A stretch of DNA of 29,611 bases, taken from the NCBI GenBank assembly GCA_002438565.1, contig DJPN01000014.1:1-29611 (forward strand), in the 5' to 3' direction. The notes under the pieces are model-generated. The model was given only the letters and a program-made list of their open reading frames with translations. It had not been told where the DNA came from and ran no database searches. A program made the position numbers and the translations under genes. This DNA is from Alphaproteobacteria bacterium UBA6411. GTDB taxonomy: Bacteria > Pseudomonadota > Alphaproteobacteria > CAAGCB01 > CAG-977. Shown here piece by piece: positions 16,956 through 24,954 of this stretch (positions are counted from its first letter, which is position 1; every line of letters begins with the position of its first letter).

Positions 16956-18749
16956 TTATCCTTTCATTCCGACGGAAGCGATTGACAGCAAAAACAGCCC
17001 GATTAAAACCGCGATGAAAAAAGACGACACCTGTCCGTTTTGCCGTTTTTGAATGTTTTGAGCCAGCCGCTGAACGGCGCGCGGAAATTTTTCCAGCCAA
17101 ACCTCCGTTCCAACGGAAAACCACAGCGCTTTGGCAAACGACAGGCAGGGACGGACAATCAATATTTGATACAGCGCGGGCAACGACAACAGTTCGATCA
17201 AAGCTTCGGCTTTTTTTCCGAACGGCTGTTCGTTTCCGCGCCGCTTGAAATACAGCAGGCCGAAACACAGCCCGCTGCATCCGACCAGCGACAAAGCCAA
17301 AACCGCCAACGCTTTGGAACGGGACAAATCGTCCAGCACGGATTGCTCGAAAATCTTTTCCTGACACAACGCCGCGATTAACACGATTGCAACTGGCACC
17401 AGCAATCCCGCTCCGACGGGGCGCAATTCATCCACAGCGGACAGCATCATCCTGCGCGGCGCAAAAAACACGTCGTACAGCATCCGCGCGAACGCCCACG
17501 CCAGCCCGAACGACAAAACGGCAAAACCCGAAGCGAAACCGAAATTGCCTTTGACGTACAAAGCGGCGTACAAATCCTGCCACACGCCGAACGTGCCGAC
17601 GGCGGGAAAGCCGACACAGCACAAACTCAGCAGTCCCATCATCCAGAACAAAGCGGGCAAACGCGCGCTCAATCCCCCCATGCGGGTGATGTTTTCCTGC
17701 GCGCGCAAAGCATAAATGACCGTTCCCGCCGACAAAATCAATCCCGACATCGGCAGCATCAGCGCGATATAAGCGCAAAATCCAGCATCTCTGCCCGCCA
17801 ATCCGAACACGGTCAGCACCAATCCGAACTGGCTGGACAGCATCCCCGTCAAAACGTTTTTAAAGTCGTCGCGGCACAGCGCGGCGACAATCCCCGACGC
17901 GGCGGTCAACGCTCCGACGGCGCACAGCATAATCCGCACCGTTTTGACATCGGCGAAAAAAGCGTACGCGTTGTACAAAGCATAGATTCCCAATCCGCCC
18001 AAAGCGACCGGAGCGGCGAACGCCAGCACGGGAACGCACATTTCAGCCGTTTCGGTCAGCGGCAAAGGCGATACGAACAGCATCAGCTTGACGCTGAGCC
18101 CGACCAGAACCATCACCGCGAAAGCCGTTGCTTGATCCGGCGCGAACGAAACGCTGTCGACGGGCACGAAGGGCGGCACGAAAAAACTGCCGGTCTTGCT
18201 CATCAAAATATAAAAAGCGCAAAACAGCGGAATGTCGCTCAGCACATGGCAAACAAAGAATCCGTTGCCCGCCCGTCTGACGGATTGGCGTTCAAAAAAC
18301 AGCAGCAGCAACAGGTAAGCGAACAAAACGGACAGCTCCCATCCCGCAAAAAACTGAAAGAAATTGTCGGAACCGACACACGTCAGCACGCAAAAGGCCA
18401 GCGCGCACAAAAACATCGTAAAGCGGTTGATTTTTTCCGGCTGCAGATAGCTTTTGGCGAAAACAAGGCTCAGCAAAGCGGCAAACAGAACAAAGCTGGC
18501 CAATACCAGTTCCGTGCGCGTAAACGAAAACCCCCATTCGTATTCAACACCGTTCAGCGTCAGAAACGGCAGAATTTTCCGAACATAGATTTTGCCTTGA
18601 AAGACATTCTTCAAGCTCATCGCCCCCACGCGCGCGAACGCCCCCGCCAGACAGGCAAATCCCACGGCAAACACCGGAATCTTTTGTTTCAGGCATGTCG
18701 CAAAAAACAATACGCAAGCGGCAATAATCGGCAAAAACAAAAAAAACAT
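16956..18749 (-). CDS. nuoL: Complex I-like subunit NuoL, strongly diverged
   Basis: A 597-residue distal antiporter-like subunit with the C-terminal helix and last membrane span still present. Glu138 (FAGWELSVL) and Lys221 (LSVKLMLF) match the TM5/TM7 pair. Much else that is nearly invariant is gone. The LPDAMxGPTPVSALIHAATMV block reads PLTETAEMCVPVLAFAAPVAL, losing the His. The THAFFKALLFL block is replaced by ALMLPMSGLIL, losing two His and one Lys. The SKD lysine of TM12 is Trp390 (GVWQD). MGGL and the flanking spacing still align. The ATG at 18749 is chosen because AAAGG is 6 bases upstream; a TTG two codons earlier is the alternative. Confidence 0.9.
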   Translation of the reverse strand: MFFLFLPIIAACVLFFATCLKQKIPVFAVGFACLAGAFARVGAMSLKNVFQGKIYVRKILPFLTLNGVEYEWGFSFTRTELVLASFVLFAALLSLVFAKSYLQPEKINRFTMFLCALAFCVLTCVGSDNFFQFFAGWELSVLFAYLLLLLFFERQSVRRAGNGFFVCHVLSDIPLFCAFYILMSKTGSFFVPPFVPVDSVSFAPDQATAFAVMVLVGLSVKLMLFVSPLPLTETAEMCVPVLAFAAPVALGGLGIYALYNAYAFFADVKTVRIMLCAVGALTAASGIVAALCRDDFKNVLTGMLSSQFGLVLTVFGLAGRDAGFCAYIALMLPMSGLILSAGTVIYALRAQENITRMGGLSARLPALFWMMGLLSLCCVGFPAVGTFGVWQDLYAALYVKGNFGFASGFAVLSFGLAWAFARMLYDVFFAPRRMMLSAVDELRPVGAGLLVPVAIVLIAALCQEKIFEQSVLDDLSRSKALAVLALSLVGCSGLCFGLLYFKRRGNEQPFGKKAEALIELLSLPALYQILIVRPCLSFAKALWFSVGTEVWLEKFPRAVQRLAQNIQKRQNGQVSSFFIAVLIGLFLLSIASVGMKG

Positions 18750-18751
18750 TT

Positions 18752-19060
18752 TCAACCTTTCATTTTGTCAATCCGCTGCGCGTCCAAATGTTTGTGCCGA
18801 CGGAAATACAGCAAAAACAACGATAAACAGACAACCGTCTGAACACCCGTCAAACAGGCAATCAAATAAACAAAAGTCTGCCCTTCGAAATCACCCGCCG
18901 CGGCGCCGCCCAGCGCGAAATTGAACGCCGCTCCCAAAAACATCAACTGCAAAGCCAGAACCTGCCGCATCAGATCGCCTTTATGCCGCACGGTTCCCCA
19001 CAATCCGAACAAAACCAACACCGTTCCGACGGCCAGAATCATGGAAATTTCGATTTTCAT
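18752..19060 (-). CDS. nuoK: Complex I-like subunit NuoK with both key glutamates changed to Gln
   Basis: A 102-residue three-span subunit of normal length. It aligns with the family without gaps through SLELM...AAEAAIGLA and through the tail IDKMKG (family LNSLKG). The two membrane glutamates essential in E. coli NuoK (Glu36 and Glu72) correspond to Gln38 (LALQLM) and Gln74 (TGVQTVV). Their 36-residue separation is kept exactly, so the alignment is firm. ATGA overlap with nuoJ. Confidence 0.93.
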   Translation of the reverse strand: MKIEISMILAVGTVLVLFGLWGTVRHKGDLMRQVLALQLMFLGAAFNFALGGAAAGDFEGQTFVYLIACLTGVQTVVCLSLFLLYFRRHKHLDAQRIDKMKG

Positions 19061-19533
19061 TTCTTTTTATCCTCCGCCGCCGTCAGTGTTGCCAAACCGA
19101 TTAAGCACGCCAGCAAAACCGTTCCGGCCGCCGCCGCGCACAATCCGCAGCGTTCATACGGGAACGCGCCGAAAGCGGGGAAAGCCGCCCTTGCTTCACC
19201 TGCCGTGCGGCCTGTTTTGAAAAACAGCCATGCCGCCTGTCCTCCCGTCAGCGCCAACAACAGCAGGGACGCTTTGCCCGATTCGGGCGGAACGCGTTTT
19301 TCCCCGTCAAAAACAATCAACGCAAATATCAAAAAAGCCGCCAGCGCCGCCGCCGACATCGACACCAGCGCGAACCCCGCCGCCTGCGCGTTCAATCCCG
19401 CCAAAAGAGCCGCTGCGGCCACAACCGACTGAATCTGAAAAAAAACGGCGTACAGCAGCGAACGCACGAAAACCGACAAAAAAGCCGCCGTCAGCAGCAC
19501 CCCCGCGAAAACGCTCACTTCGATTACGGACAT
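19057..19533 (-). CDS. nuoJ: Complex I-like subunit NuoJ, diverged and with a changed TM3
   Basis: A 158-residue membrane subunit (usual range about 170-210). The assignment relies on position between nuoI and nuoK, on span number, and on gapless alignment of the TM2-TM3 region. Where alphaproteobacterial NuoJ has GAEFLA...YVGAV...LFLFVVMMLD, this protein has NAQAAG...SAAAL...FLIFALIVFD. The TM2 Glu becomes Gln50 and the Tyr-Val-Gly of the TM3 pi-bulge is lost. The C-terminal part is poorly conserved. It overlaps nuoI by 10 bp and nuoK by 4 bp. Confidence 0.82.
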   Translation of the reverse strand: MSVIEVSVFAGVLLTAAFLSVFVRSLLYAVFFQIQSVVAAAALLAGLNAQAAGFALVSMSAAALAAFLIFALIVFDGEKRVPPESGKASLLLLALTGGQAAWLFFKTGRTAGEARAAFPAFGAFPYERCGLCAAAAGTVLLACLIGLATLTAAEDKKK

Positions 19534-19844
19534 TCCATTTCCCCCTTTTCAACGGACAAAGCCCCTTTCGGACAGGCTTCGATGCACAAGGAGCATAACA
19601 CGCATTTTTCGGCGTCAATTTTGAATTTTTCGACTTTCCACCCGTTTTCCGTTTTAACCGTCGAAATAAAAAAGGCCTTGGGGGGACAAACGCGGGCGCA
19701 CAGCTTGCACCCGACGCATGTTTCCAAATCCGCCGCGGGCAAAGATATTTTTCGGTCTAAAACAGGCGGCAGGCGTTGCTCCGCGCCCAGTCCCGCCGCA
19801 TATTTCAAAACGATTCCCAGCGATTTCAGCATATCCCAAGCCAT
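19524..19844 (-). CDS. nuoI: Complex I-like 2x[4Fe-4S] subunit NuoI, short form
   Basis: A 106-residue ferredoxin-like subunit, shorter than the usual 150-180. Both CxxCxxCxxxCP motifs are complete: Cys43, 46, 49, 53 and Cys81, 84, 87, 91. Clusters N6a and N6b can therefore form and link NuoG to NuoB. The N-terminal arm before the first motif is reduced, and the usual C-terminal extension after the second motif is cut to about 15 residues. It is coupled to nuoH (TAATG) and nuoJ (10-bp overlap). Shortness and context could also suggest a generic ferredoxin, but position and spacing favour NuoI. Confidence 0.93.
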   Translation of the reverse strand: MAWDMLKSLGIVLKYAAGLGAEQRLPPVLDRKISLPAADLETCVGCKLCARVCPPKAFFISTVKTENGWKVEKFKIDAEKCVLCSLCIEACPKGALSVEKGEMECP

Positions 19845-20764
19845 TATGCGCCTCCGTCAAAGAACAATACAACCGCCGCCGTTGCGATTGTCCAAGCCGC
19901 CGCAAACGGCAGCGCCGCCGTAAAGCCGAGGCGCATCGCGCGGCTTGCTTTCAAATCGGACAAAGACCCCTGCATCAAGGTCAAAACGAACAGCACCGCC
20001 GCCGTTTTCAACGTTCCCGAAACAAACGAACCGGCGCCGCCCAAAAACAAATAAACCCCGAACACCGCAAAAACCGTTGCCAATACGGTTTCCGCCGTTT
20101 TAAACAGCTCTTCGCCAATTCCGCCGTATTCGGCATATACGCCAGAAGCCAGCCCGCGCGCCGCCTTGGGTGAATTGAACGGCGACTGAACGACCAACGC
20201 CGAAACACACATCAGATACAGCACGAACAGCGGAAAATGCGGCACAATAAACCACACATTCCGCTGAGCCGCCGCAATTTCGGAAATATCGGCCGATCCC
20301 GCGGAAATCAATACGGGAGCGACGACAAAGCACAAAATGGCTTGGGCGGGCAAAGCTTGCGCCGTCATTCTGACCGCGCCGAAAAAAGCAAACCCCGATC
20401 CGCACGCCCACGCCCCCGCCAAAACGGCATATTCCGCGAAAGCCCCCGCCAACAGCAGCCAAACCGCGGAAAAGGACGAACGAAATCCCCCGAACGGCAG
20501 CAAAAAACTGAAAAACAGCGCCGACGCCAAAGCGAAAACGGGGGCAAGCACATAAACCGCCTTTTGCGCTTTTTCGGGAATCCACACTTCTTTGAACAGA
20601 GCTTTGACCGGTTCCGCCGCAAAAGCCGCCATGCCGCGCGACGGACGCATTTGAATCCGCGCAATCAAGCGTTCTTGAAAAATACGGACGAACACCGCGG
20701 CAACAAGCACTTGCGCCGCAAACAGCATAACTTTTCCCGACACGGCCGCAAACTCTGAAATCAC
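19844..20764 (-). CDS. nuoH: Complex I-like subunit NuoH lacking the conserved acidic clusters
   Basis: A 306-residue membrane subunit (usual 320-345) that normally forms the quinone tunnel and E-channel entrance. It starts at GTG 20764, one base after the nuoG stop, with AGGGA 5 bases upstream; an ORF reaching 20974 is only overlap with nuoG. Recognisable parts: ERLIARIQMR near 31-40, AVRMTAQ near 130-136, and EYGGIGEELF near 212. Replacements: RRGPNVVG-type loop by RPSRGMAAF, SYE by PAQ (Glu to Gln141), and PFDLPEAEAEL by PFNSPKAARGL at 195-205, removing the whole acidic cluster. Confidence 0.9.
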   Translation of the reverse strand: MISEFAAVSGKVMLFAAQVLVAAVFVRIFQERLIARIQMRPSRGMAAFAAEPVKALFKEVWIPEKAQKAVYVLAPVFALASALFFSFLLPFGGFRSSFSAVWLLLAGAFAEYAVLAGAWACGSGFAFFGAVRMTAQALPAQAILCFVVAPVLISAGSADISEIAAAQRNVWFIVPHFPLFVLYLMCVSALVVQSPFNSPKAARGLASGVYAEYGGIGEELFKTAETVLATVFAVFGVYLFLGGAGSFVSGTLKTAAVLFVLTLMQGSLSDLKASRAMRLGFTAALPFAAAWTIATAAVVLFFDGGA

Positions 20765-20765
20765 G

Positions 20766-22418
20766 TTATCCCTGCCTTTCGCGTCTGAGCGCGCGCATCC
20801 GCGCCGAATTTTTAAAGATTTCGTCGGGTTTGAACGCGGAAATGTCCACCAAGTCCGGCAACACTTCCCCCTTTTTCCCGAACGGCACGTCTTCGGCGGC
20901 GCACAATTCGCCCCGTTTGTAAAACGGCAGGCCAACCCCCGCCAGATAATCGCGCACGGCCGCCAAATCGTCATACGGCAACGGCATTTTCACCGTGTAT
21001 TCCGACAAAGCGCGCAAAATTTTCCAGTCTTCCCGCGCTTGTCCGAACGGCGGCAGAACGGGAGCCGTCGATTTGGCCACACCTTGCGCGTCGACATACG
21101 TCGCATGCTTTTCGGTCGGCGCGACACCGGGGAAAATCACATCCGCGGCGCGCGCCGCCCTTGATGCGTAAAAACCTTGATACACAACGAAAGCGCCGCC
21201 CAATTCCGCTTTTGACACGGAATCGTCGTTCAGCACATACACAAAATCGAATTTGTTTTCCCGAATGTCGGGTCTAAGCGGCGTTTCACACATCAGCCCC
21301 AATTCCCCCGCGCCCGCAAACGCCGTGTTGTCCGACGCAAAATTGTAGCCGTTCCAATCGGCGCGAATGACATGCTTTTGCTTGCAGAACCGGTAAATCG
21401 AATCAAACGCCGCCGCCGCGTCCGCCCGTTCGGAAACGCCCGCCCCGACAATCAGCATCGGCTTTTCGGCCGCATCAAACAGCGTTTCCGATTCAAGAGC
21501 GCTTAAATCCTTGATTTCTTTCTTGGGCATCGGATTTTGCCGAATCAAAAAATCGGCGGCCGGCAAAACGGCTGACAAATCAACCCCGATTGTCAGCAAC
21601 GCGTCGGCTTCTTTAATTCGGGAAAACGGCGTGTTGAACAAATGGAATTGTCGGCTGCCCGCATCAAAGTATTCCGTTCCGGCCCGCGCATCAATGGCAT
21701 GCGATTCAAACGCCGCGAACAAATCCCGCAAGGCCAGCATGCTTTCGCAGTCGGCGTATTTTCCTATCAAAGCCGCGGCTTTCACACCGCCGTTCAGCCG
21801 TTCGGCCACCGCTTTCAACGCTTCGTCCCAAGAACATTCTTTTAAAACGCCGTCAACGCGCTTGTACGGTCTGTCCAAACGGTTGACGCGCAATCCGTCA
21901 AACGAAAAACGAGCCTTGTCCGAAATCAATCCGCCGTCCGCAGGAACAATTCGGACGATTTCCCCCCGATACGTCTCGATTTTCACGGGCGCCAGCGCGC
22001 AATCGGTCGTGTCGATGCTTTGCACCGCTTCCGTTTCCCAAGCCCTGACAAGCTTTTTTTGCGTTTTATCGATCAGCGCCGCCGCGGGACAAATATCAAT
22101 CAAAGTCCCCGACAGCGGCGACATTACGGGTTTTGAAACAGGCAGCGCCGTCGCTTCTTCACCCAAAGATTTCACAAATTCGGCACACCGTCCGCAGCGA
22201 ATACACCGTTCGGGATGCCGTTCGATCAACATTCCCAAATCAAAATTTTCCAATTCGGCGGGCAATGTTTTTATTTTCGGCCGCCAGCGCGCGCACAAGT
22301 CTTGAATTTCGCACGCCCCCGCTTTGGGACACACCAAACAATCGACGCTGTGCCGCTTTAACAAATCGGACAGCTGTTCCCGCGGATTGGCGTCCGCATC
22401 GATTAGCGGTTTGCTCAT
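20766..22418 (-). CDS. nuoG: Complex I-like subunit NuoG, lacking the N-terminal 2Fe-2S domain
   Basis: A 550-residue protein (usual about 670-900). It begins only 22 residues before the N5 motif, H23-x3-C27-x2-C30-x5-C36. The N4 ligands follow: Cys72, 75, 78 and 110 (RCIRCGRC and IDICPAAAL). A molybdopterin-oxidoreductase-like domain comes next (LISDKARFSFDGL, NRLDRPYKR, SWDEALKAV). The plant-type ferredoxin domain carrying N1b is absent. The start is well supported: GGAGG stands 7 bases before an ATG that overlaps the nuoD stop (ATGA), so the domain is not hidden upstream. Without NuoE/NuoF the protein would receive electrons directly from an unknown donor. Confidence 0.95.
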   Translation of the reverse strand: MSKPLIDADANPREQLSDLLKRHSVDCLVCPKAGACEIQDLCARWRPKIKTLPAELENFDLGMLIERHPERCIRCGRCAEFVKSLGEEATALPVSKPVMSPLSGTLIDICPAAALIDKTQKKLVRAWETEAVQSIDTTDCALAPVKIETYRGEIVRIVPADGGLISDKARFSFDGLRVNRLDRPYKRVDGVLKECSWDEALKAVAERLNGGVKAAALIGKYADCESMLALRDLFAAFESHAIDARAGTEYFDAGSRQFHLFNTPFSRIKEADALLTIGVDLSAVLPAADFLIRQNPMPKKEIKDLSALESETLFDAAEKPMLIVGAGVSERADAAAAFDSIYRFCKQKHVIRADWNGYNFASDNTAFAGAGELGLMCETPLRPDIRENKFDFVYVLNDDSVSKAELGGAFVVYQGFYASRAARAADVIFPGVAPTEKHATYVDAQGVAKSTAPVLPPFGQAREDWKILRALSEYTVKMPLPYDDLAAVRDYLAGVGLPFYKRGELCAAEDVPFGKKGEVLPDLVDISAFKPDEIFKNSARMRALRRERQG

Positions 22419-23563
22419 CGATCGACCTCCGTCATCACAACCCCCAACGACGATACTATCGTGCGCACATCCAGCAAGTCTGCCCCGACGGCGATTTTCG
22501 GCAAAACCTGCATTACCGGAAAACCCGCCGAACGGAAATGACAGCGGTAAGGTATCGGCGATCCGTCTCCGACCAGATACACGCCCGATTCCCCGAACGG
22601 CGTTTCCACGGCGGCGTACACTTCCCCCTCAGGCAAAGGCAATCCGTAAACCATCGCTTCAAAATGGGCGCTCAACCCCGTCAAAGTCGTTGTTTCGGAA
22701 CGTTTGAAAGCATTGATTTCACCATCCGCGAATTGCGGCAGCAAACGGTTGATAATGTCCAGCGACTGGTAAATTCCGTCAATTCTGGCTTTAAATCGGG
22801 CATAACAATCCCCCGCCTTTTGAACGGGAACATCCGGCTTGACCGCGCCGTAAGCGTCATACGGTTCGTCAACGCGCACATCGCGTTTGATGCCGCAGGC
22901 TCTTGCATTGTCGCCGGTCAGCCCCGCCGCGGTCGCTTCGCTTAAACCGATTGAACCGACACCTTGCGTTCTGGAACGGAAAATGCCGTTGTCAATCAAC
23001 CGTTTCAGTTCGTCCAGCACGGGCAAAATTCCGTCAGACGCCCACGAGGCCGTCCGCTGCGCAAACCCGTCCGCCAAATCGTGCGCCACTCCGCCGACGC
23101 GGAAATAAGTGCAGAAGGGCGTTTGCACAATGGCTTGCAGCAAAGCGTCGATTCTTTGACATGCTTTTGCGGCTATCGCTCCGGCCGTCGAGTTGCCCGT
23201 ATCCCGCGCTAAATTTCCCGTCATGGTCAGCAGCGCCGATACGCGCGCGATTTCGCTCAGCAAAGTGCGGATTTGTCCGGCGCGTTCGGGAACTTCGATT
23301 TTTGCCAGCTTTTCCGCCGCCAAAACAAAAGCGTACCCGCCCGAAAAAGGGACATTCCGGCTCAGTTTGTCGCACCAGACCGGAGCTTGCGCCGTATTGA
23401 CGCGTTCCAAAATCTTTTCAATGCCGCGATGCGAAAAACCGATATTTGCATCCAGTCGCGTTACCTTTTCCCCGTCCAACTGGGCGACCAAACGGCAAAT
23501 TCCCATTCCCGTCGCGGGTTCCGGAGCGATATTGACAAAAGAACCGTCGGCGATGTCCGTCAT
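22415..23563 (-). CDS. nuoD: Complex I-like 49-kDa subunit NuoD with altered quinone-site residues
   Basis: A 382-residue protein. The fold is clearly NuoD: ANIGFSHRGIEKI, YFRVGGVAHDLADG, IFRSRTQGVGS, YDAYGAVKPDVPV, GEVYAAVETPFGESGVYLVGDGSPIPYR and a C-terminal EVDR. No CxxC nickel ligands are present, so it is not a hydrogenase. The GPQHPAAHG loop reads APEPATGMG at 13-21, replacing both His. The quinone-bonding Tyr of the DRLDY motif is Arg69 (DKLSR). The start chosen is the second of two adjacent ATGs (23563), overlapping the nuoC stop and best spaced from GGGGGAGG. Confidence 0.95.
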   Translation of the reverse strand: MTDIADGSFVNIAPEPATGMGICRLVAQLDGEKVTRLDANIGFSHRGIEKILERVNTAQAPVWCDKLSRNVPFSGGYAFVLAAEKLAKIEVPERAGQIRTLLSEIARVSALLTMTGNLARDTGNSTAGAIAAKACQRIDALLQAIVQTPFCTYFRVGGVAHDLADGFAQRTASWASDGILPVLDELKRLIDNGIFRSRTQGVGSIGLSEATAAGLTGDNARACGIKRDVRVDEPYDAYGAVKPDVPVQKAGDCYARFKARIDGIYQSLDIINRLLPQFADGEINAFKRSETTTLTGLSAHFEAMVYGLPLPEGEVYAAVETPFGESGVYLVGDGSPIPYRCHFRSAGFPVMQVLPKIAVGADLLDVRTIVSSLGVVMTEVDR

Positions 23564-24126
23564 CATTCCTCCCCCGCCAAATTCACGGCAATCAAGTTCT
23601 TTTGCGGTTCGGGGACTTTTTCTTCCAAAACGAAACATTCCCCGTTTTCATCGTACAGCAGTCTGTCCCGTCCCGCCGCGGGAAAATCTTTGGTCAGCGG
23701 AAATCCGGCCAACGCGTCGTCCGTCAGCAAACGGCGCAAATCGGGGTGATTTTCAAAAGAAACGCCGAACATTTCGCGGATTTCCCGCTCGTACCACGCG
23801 GCGTTCGGAAAAACGGAACAAAGCGACGAAACCGCCACATCCCGCGCCGTTTGCATTTTCAAACGGATTCTGCGGTTCAGCATCGGGGCGGCCAAGTGAT
23901 AAACCAAAGTGAATTCTTCGGCGTTTTGCGGATAATGCACCGCCGTTATGTCGGTCAGCTGCGTAAAACGGCATGCAGCGTCATCACGCAAAAAAGCCGC
24001 CACACGCCCCAAAGCCGCACGCAAAACCGTCAAAGACAAACAATCGAAAGACACTTCACATTCGACAATGTCCTGTTTGGCGAAATGCAGGGAAACATAC
24101 CGGCCGAAGTCTTGCAAATTTTCCAT
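23563..24126 (-). CDS. nuoC: Complex I-like 30-kDa subunit NuoC
   Basis: A 187-residue peripheral-arm subunit. Conserved segments are LRDDAACRFTQLTDITAVHYP, VYHLAAPMLNRRIRLK, the signature AAWYEREIREMFGVSFENHPDLRRLLTDD, and FPLTKDFP. It contacts NuoD and helps shape the quinone-side interface. It is the best conserved of the subunits here. The ATG directly follows the nuoB stop with no gap. Confidence 0.95.
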   Translation of the reverse strand: MENLQDFGRYVSLHFAKQDIVECEVSFDCLSLTVLRAALGRVAAFLRDDAACRFTQLTDITAVHYPQNAEEFTLVYHLAAPMLNRRIRLKMQTARDVAVSSLCSVFPNAAWYEREIREMFGVSFENHPDLRRLLTDDALAGFPLTKDFPAAGRDRLLYDENGECFVLEEKVPEPQKNLIAVNLAGEE

Positions 24127-24540
24127 TTACTTTCCCTTGCTTTTCAACTCGGCCAGCGCGGCGGCGAAATCGGCGACGGTCGGCGGACACCCTTTGACGT
24201 AACAGTCCACGGGAACAATATCGGACAGTCTGGCGACCACGGCATACGAATCGGCGAACAGCCCGCCGTTCAGCGCGCAAAGCCCGACCCCGACAACCGA
24301 TTTCGGCGACGGCATCATATCATAAATGCGGCGGATGACAGGGGCGGCTTTCCAGCCGATTGCCCCCGCGACTATCAAAACATCCGACCTGCGCGGGTTA
24401 AAGCAAACCGGCATTCCCGTCCGAACAGCCCCCAATTCGCACGGACAACATCCCAAAGACAGCGGCATTCCGACGCTTGAAGCATTTTGCGCCCACGCCG
24501 CCAGCCTGTCCAAAGAAGCGGTGAAAAAGCCTACTTCCAT
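24127..24540 (-). CDS. nuoB: Complex I-like subunit NuoB (cluster N2), internally shortened
   Basis: A 137-residue protein (usual 160-180). The four N2 ligands are present: Cys31-Cys32 (LGCCPCEL), Cys88 (GLCALNGG) and Cys118 (VKGCPPT). After the tandem Cys, the family has about 25 residues including a RYDxxRFG stretch before SPRQSD; here only AVRTGMPVCFNPRRSD remains, about 10 residues shorter. That loop borders the quinone chamber, in line with the changes in NuoD. VLIVAGAI and IRRIYDMMPSPKSVVGVG are otherwise typical. The 5' end overlaps nuoA by 10 bp. Confidence 0.94.
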   Translation of the reverse strand: MEVGFFTASLDRLAAWAQNASSVGMPLSLGCCPCELGAVRTGMPVCFNPRRSDVLIVAGAIGWKAAPVIRRIYDMMPSPKSVVGVGLCALNGGLFADSYAVVARLSDIVPVDCYVKGCPPTVADFAAALAELKSKGK

Positions 24541-24905
24541 TCAAAAGCCCCTTTTTTCACGGCATACCAAAATCCGGCGCCGCCCTGCGCGACGAAAAAC
24601 AAAACAACGAAAAATCCCGCAACGCCCGCCGCGCGCACATCCAAAATCCACGGCATCAGCACCAGAAAAAACGCATCAACCAGCAGAACGACCAACGCCG
24701 CCGCCGCAAAACGCAAAGGAAACCGCCGCCGTGTCGACGAAAGCAGATAAAATCCGCCGGCATAGCCGTCTTTGGCAACGGGCTTGACCGATTTTGCCGC
24801 TTTACGCGCCAAAAAAAGGGACAGCGCGACAGCCGCCATGCCGACAATCAGCATTGCCAAGAAAACAACCGGCAGATAAAAATAAGCATACGTTCCCTGT
24901 TCCAT
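24531..24905 (-). CDS. nuoA: Complex I-like subunit NuoA, conserved acidic residues mostly lost
   Basis: A 124-residue three-span subunit. FPLRFAAAALVVLLVD and the final YAVKKGAFEW align with the family's FDVRFYLVAILFIIFD and YEWKKGALEW. YECGF reads YAGGF at 48-52, losing a Glu and the conserved loop Cys. FDLE reads VDAF, so Asp77 is kept and the next Glu is Phe79. The final YEW glutamate is Ala. It opens the nuo series, 49 bp downstream of an unknown small gene. No strong ribosome site is visible. Confidence 0.9.
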   Translation of the reverse strand: MEQGTYAYFYLPVVFLAMLIVGMAAVALSLFLARKAAKSVKPVAKDGYAGGFYLLSSTRRRFPLRFAAAALVVLLVDAFFLVLMPWILDVRAAGVAGFFVVLFFVAQGGAGFWYAVKKGAFEWK

Positions 24906-24954
24906 GGGAATCGTTTTTACACCAAAGCCGCGTTCTGTTCAACGGCAATCGGAC

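Noticed and set aside
20764..20974. Possible 70-residue N-terminal extension of NuoH
   Set aside because: The extra sequence overlaps nuoG in another frame, is Arg/Cys/Trp rich and does not resemble NuoH. GTG at 20764 has a good ribosome site.
22415..24540. Idea that the locus is a group 4 [NiFe] hydrogenase
   Set aside because: NuoD has no N- or C-terminal CxxC nickel ligands, and nuoC, nuoG and nuoA are all present as in complex I.
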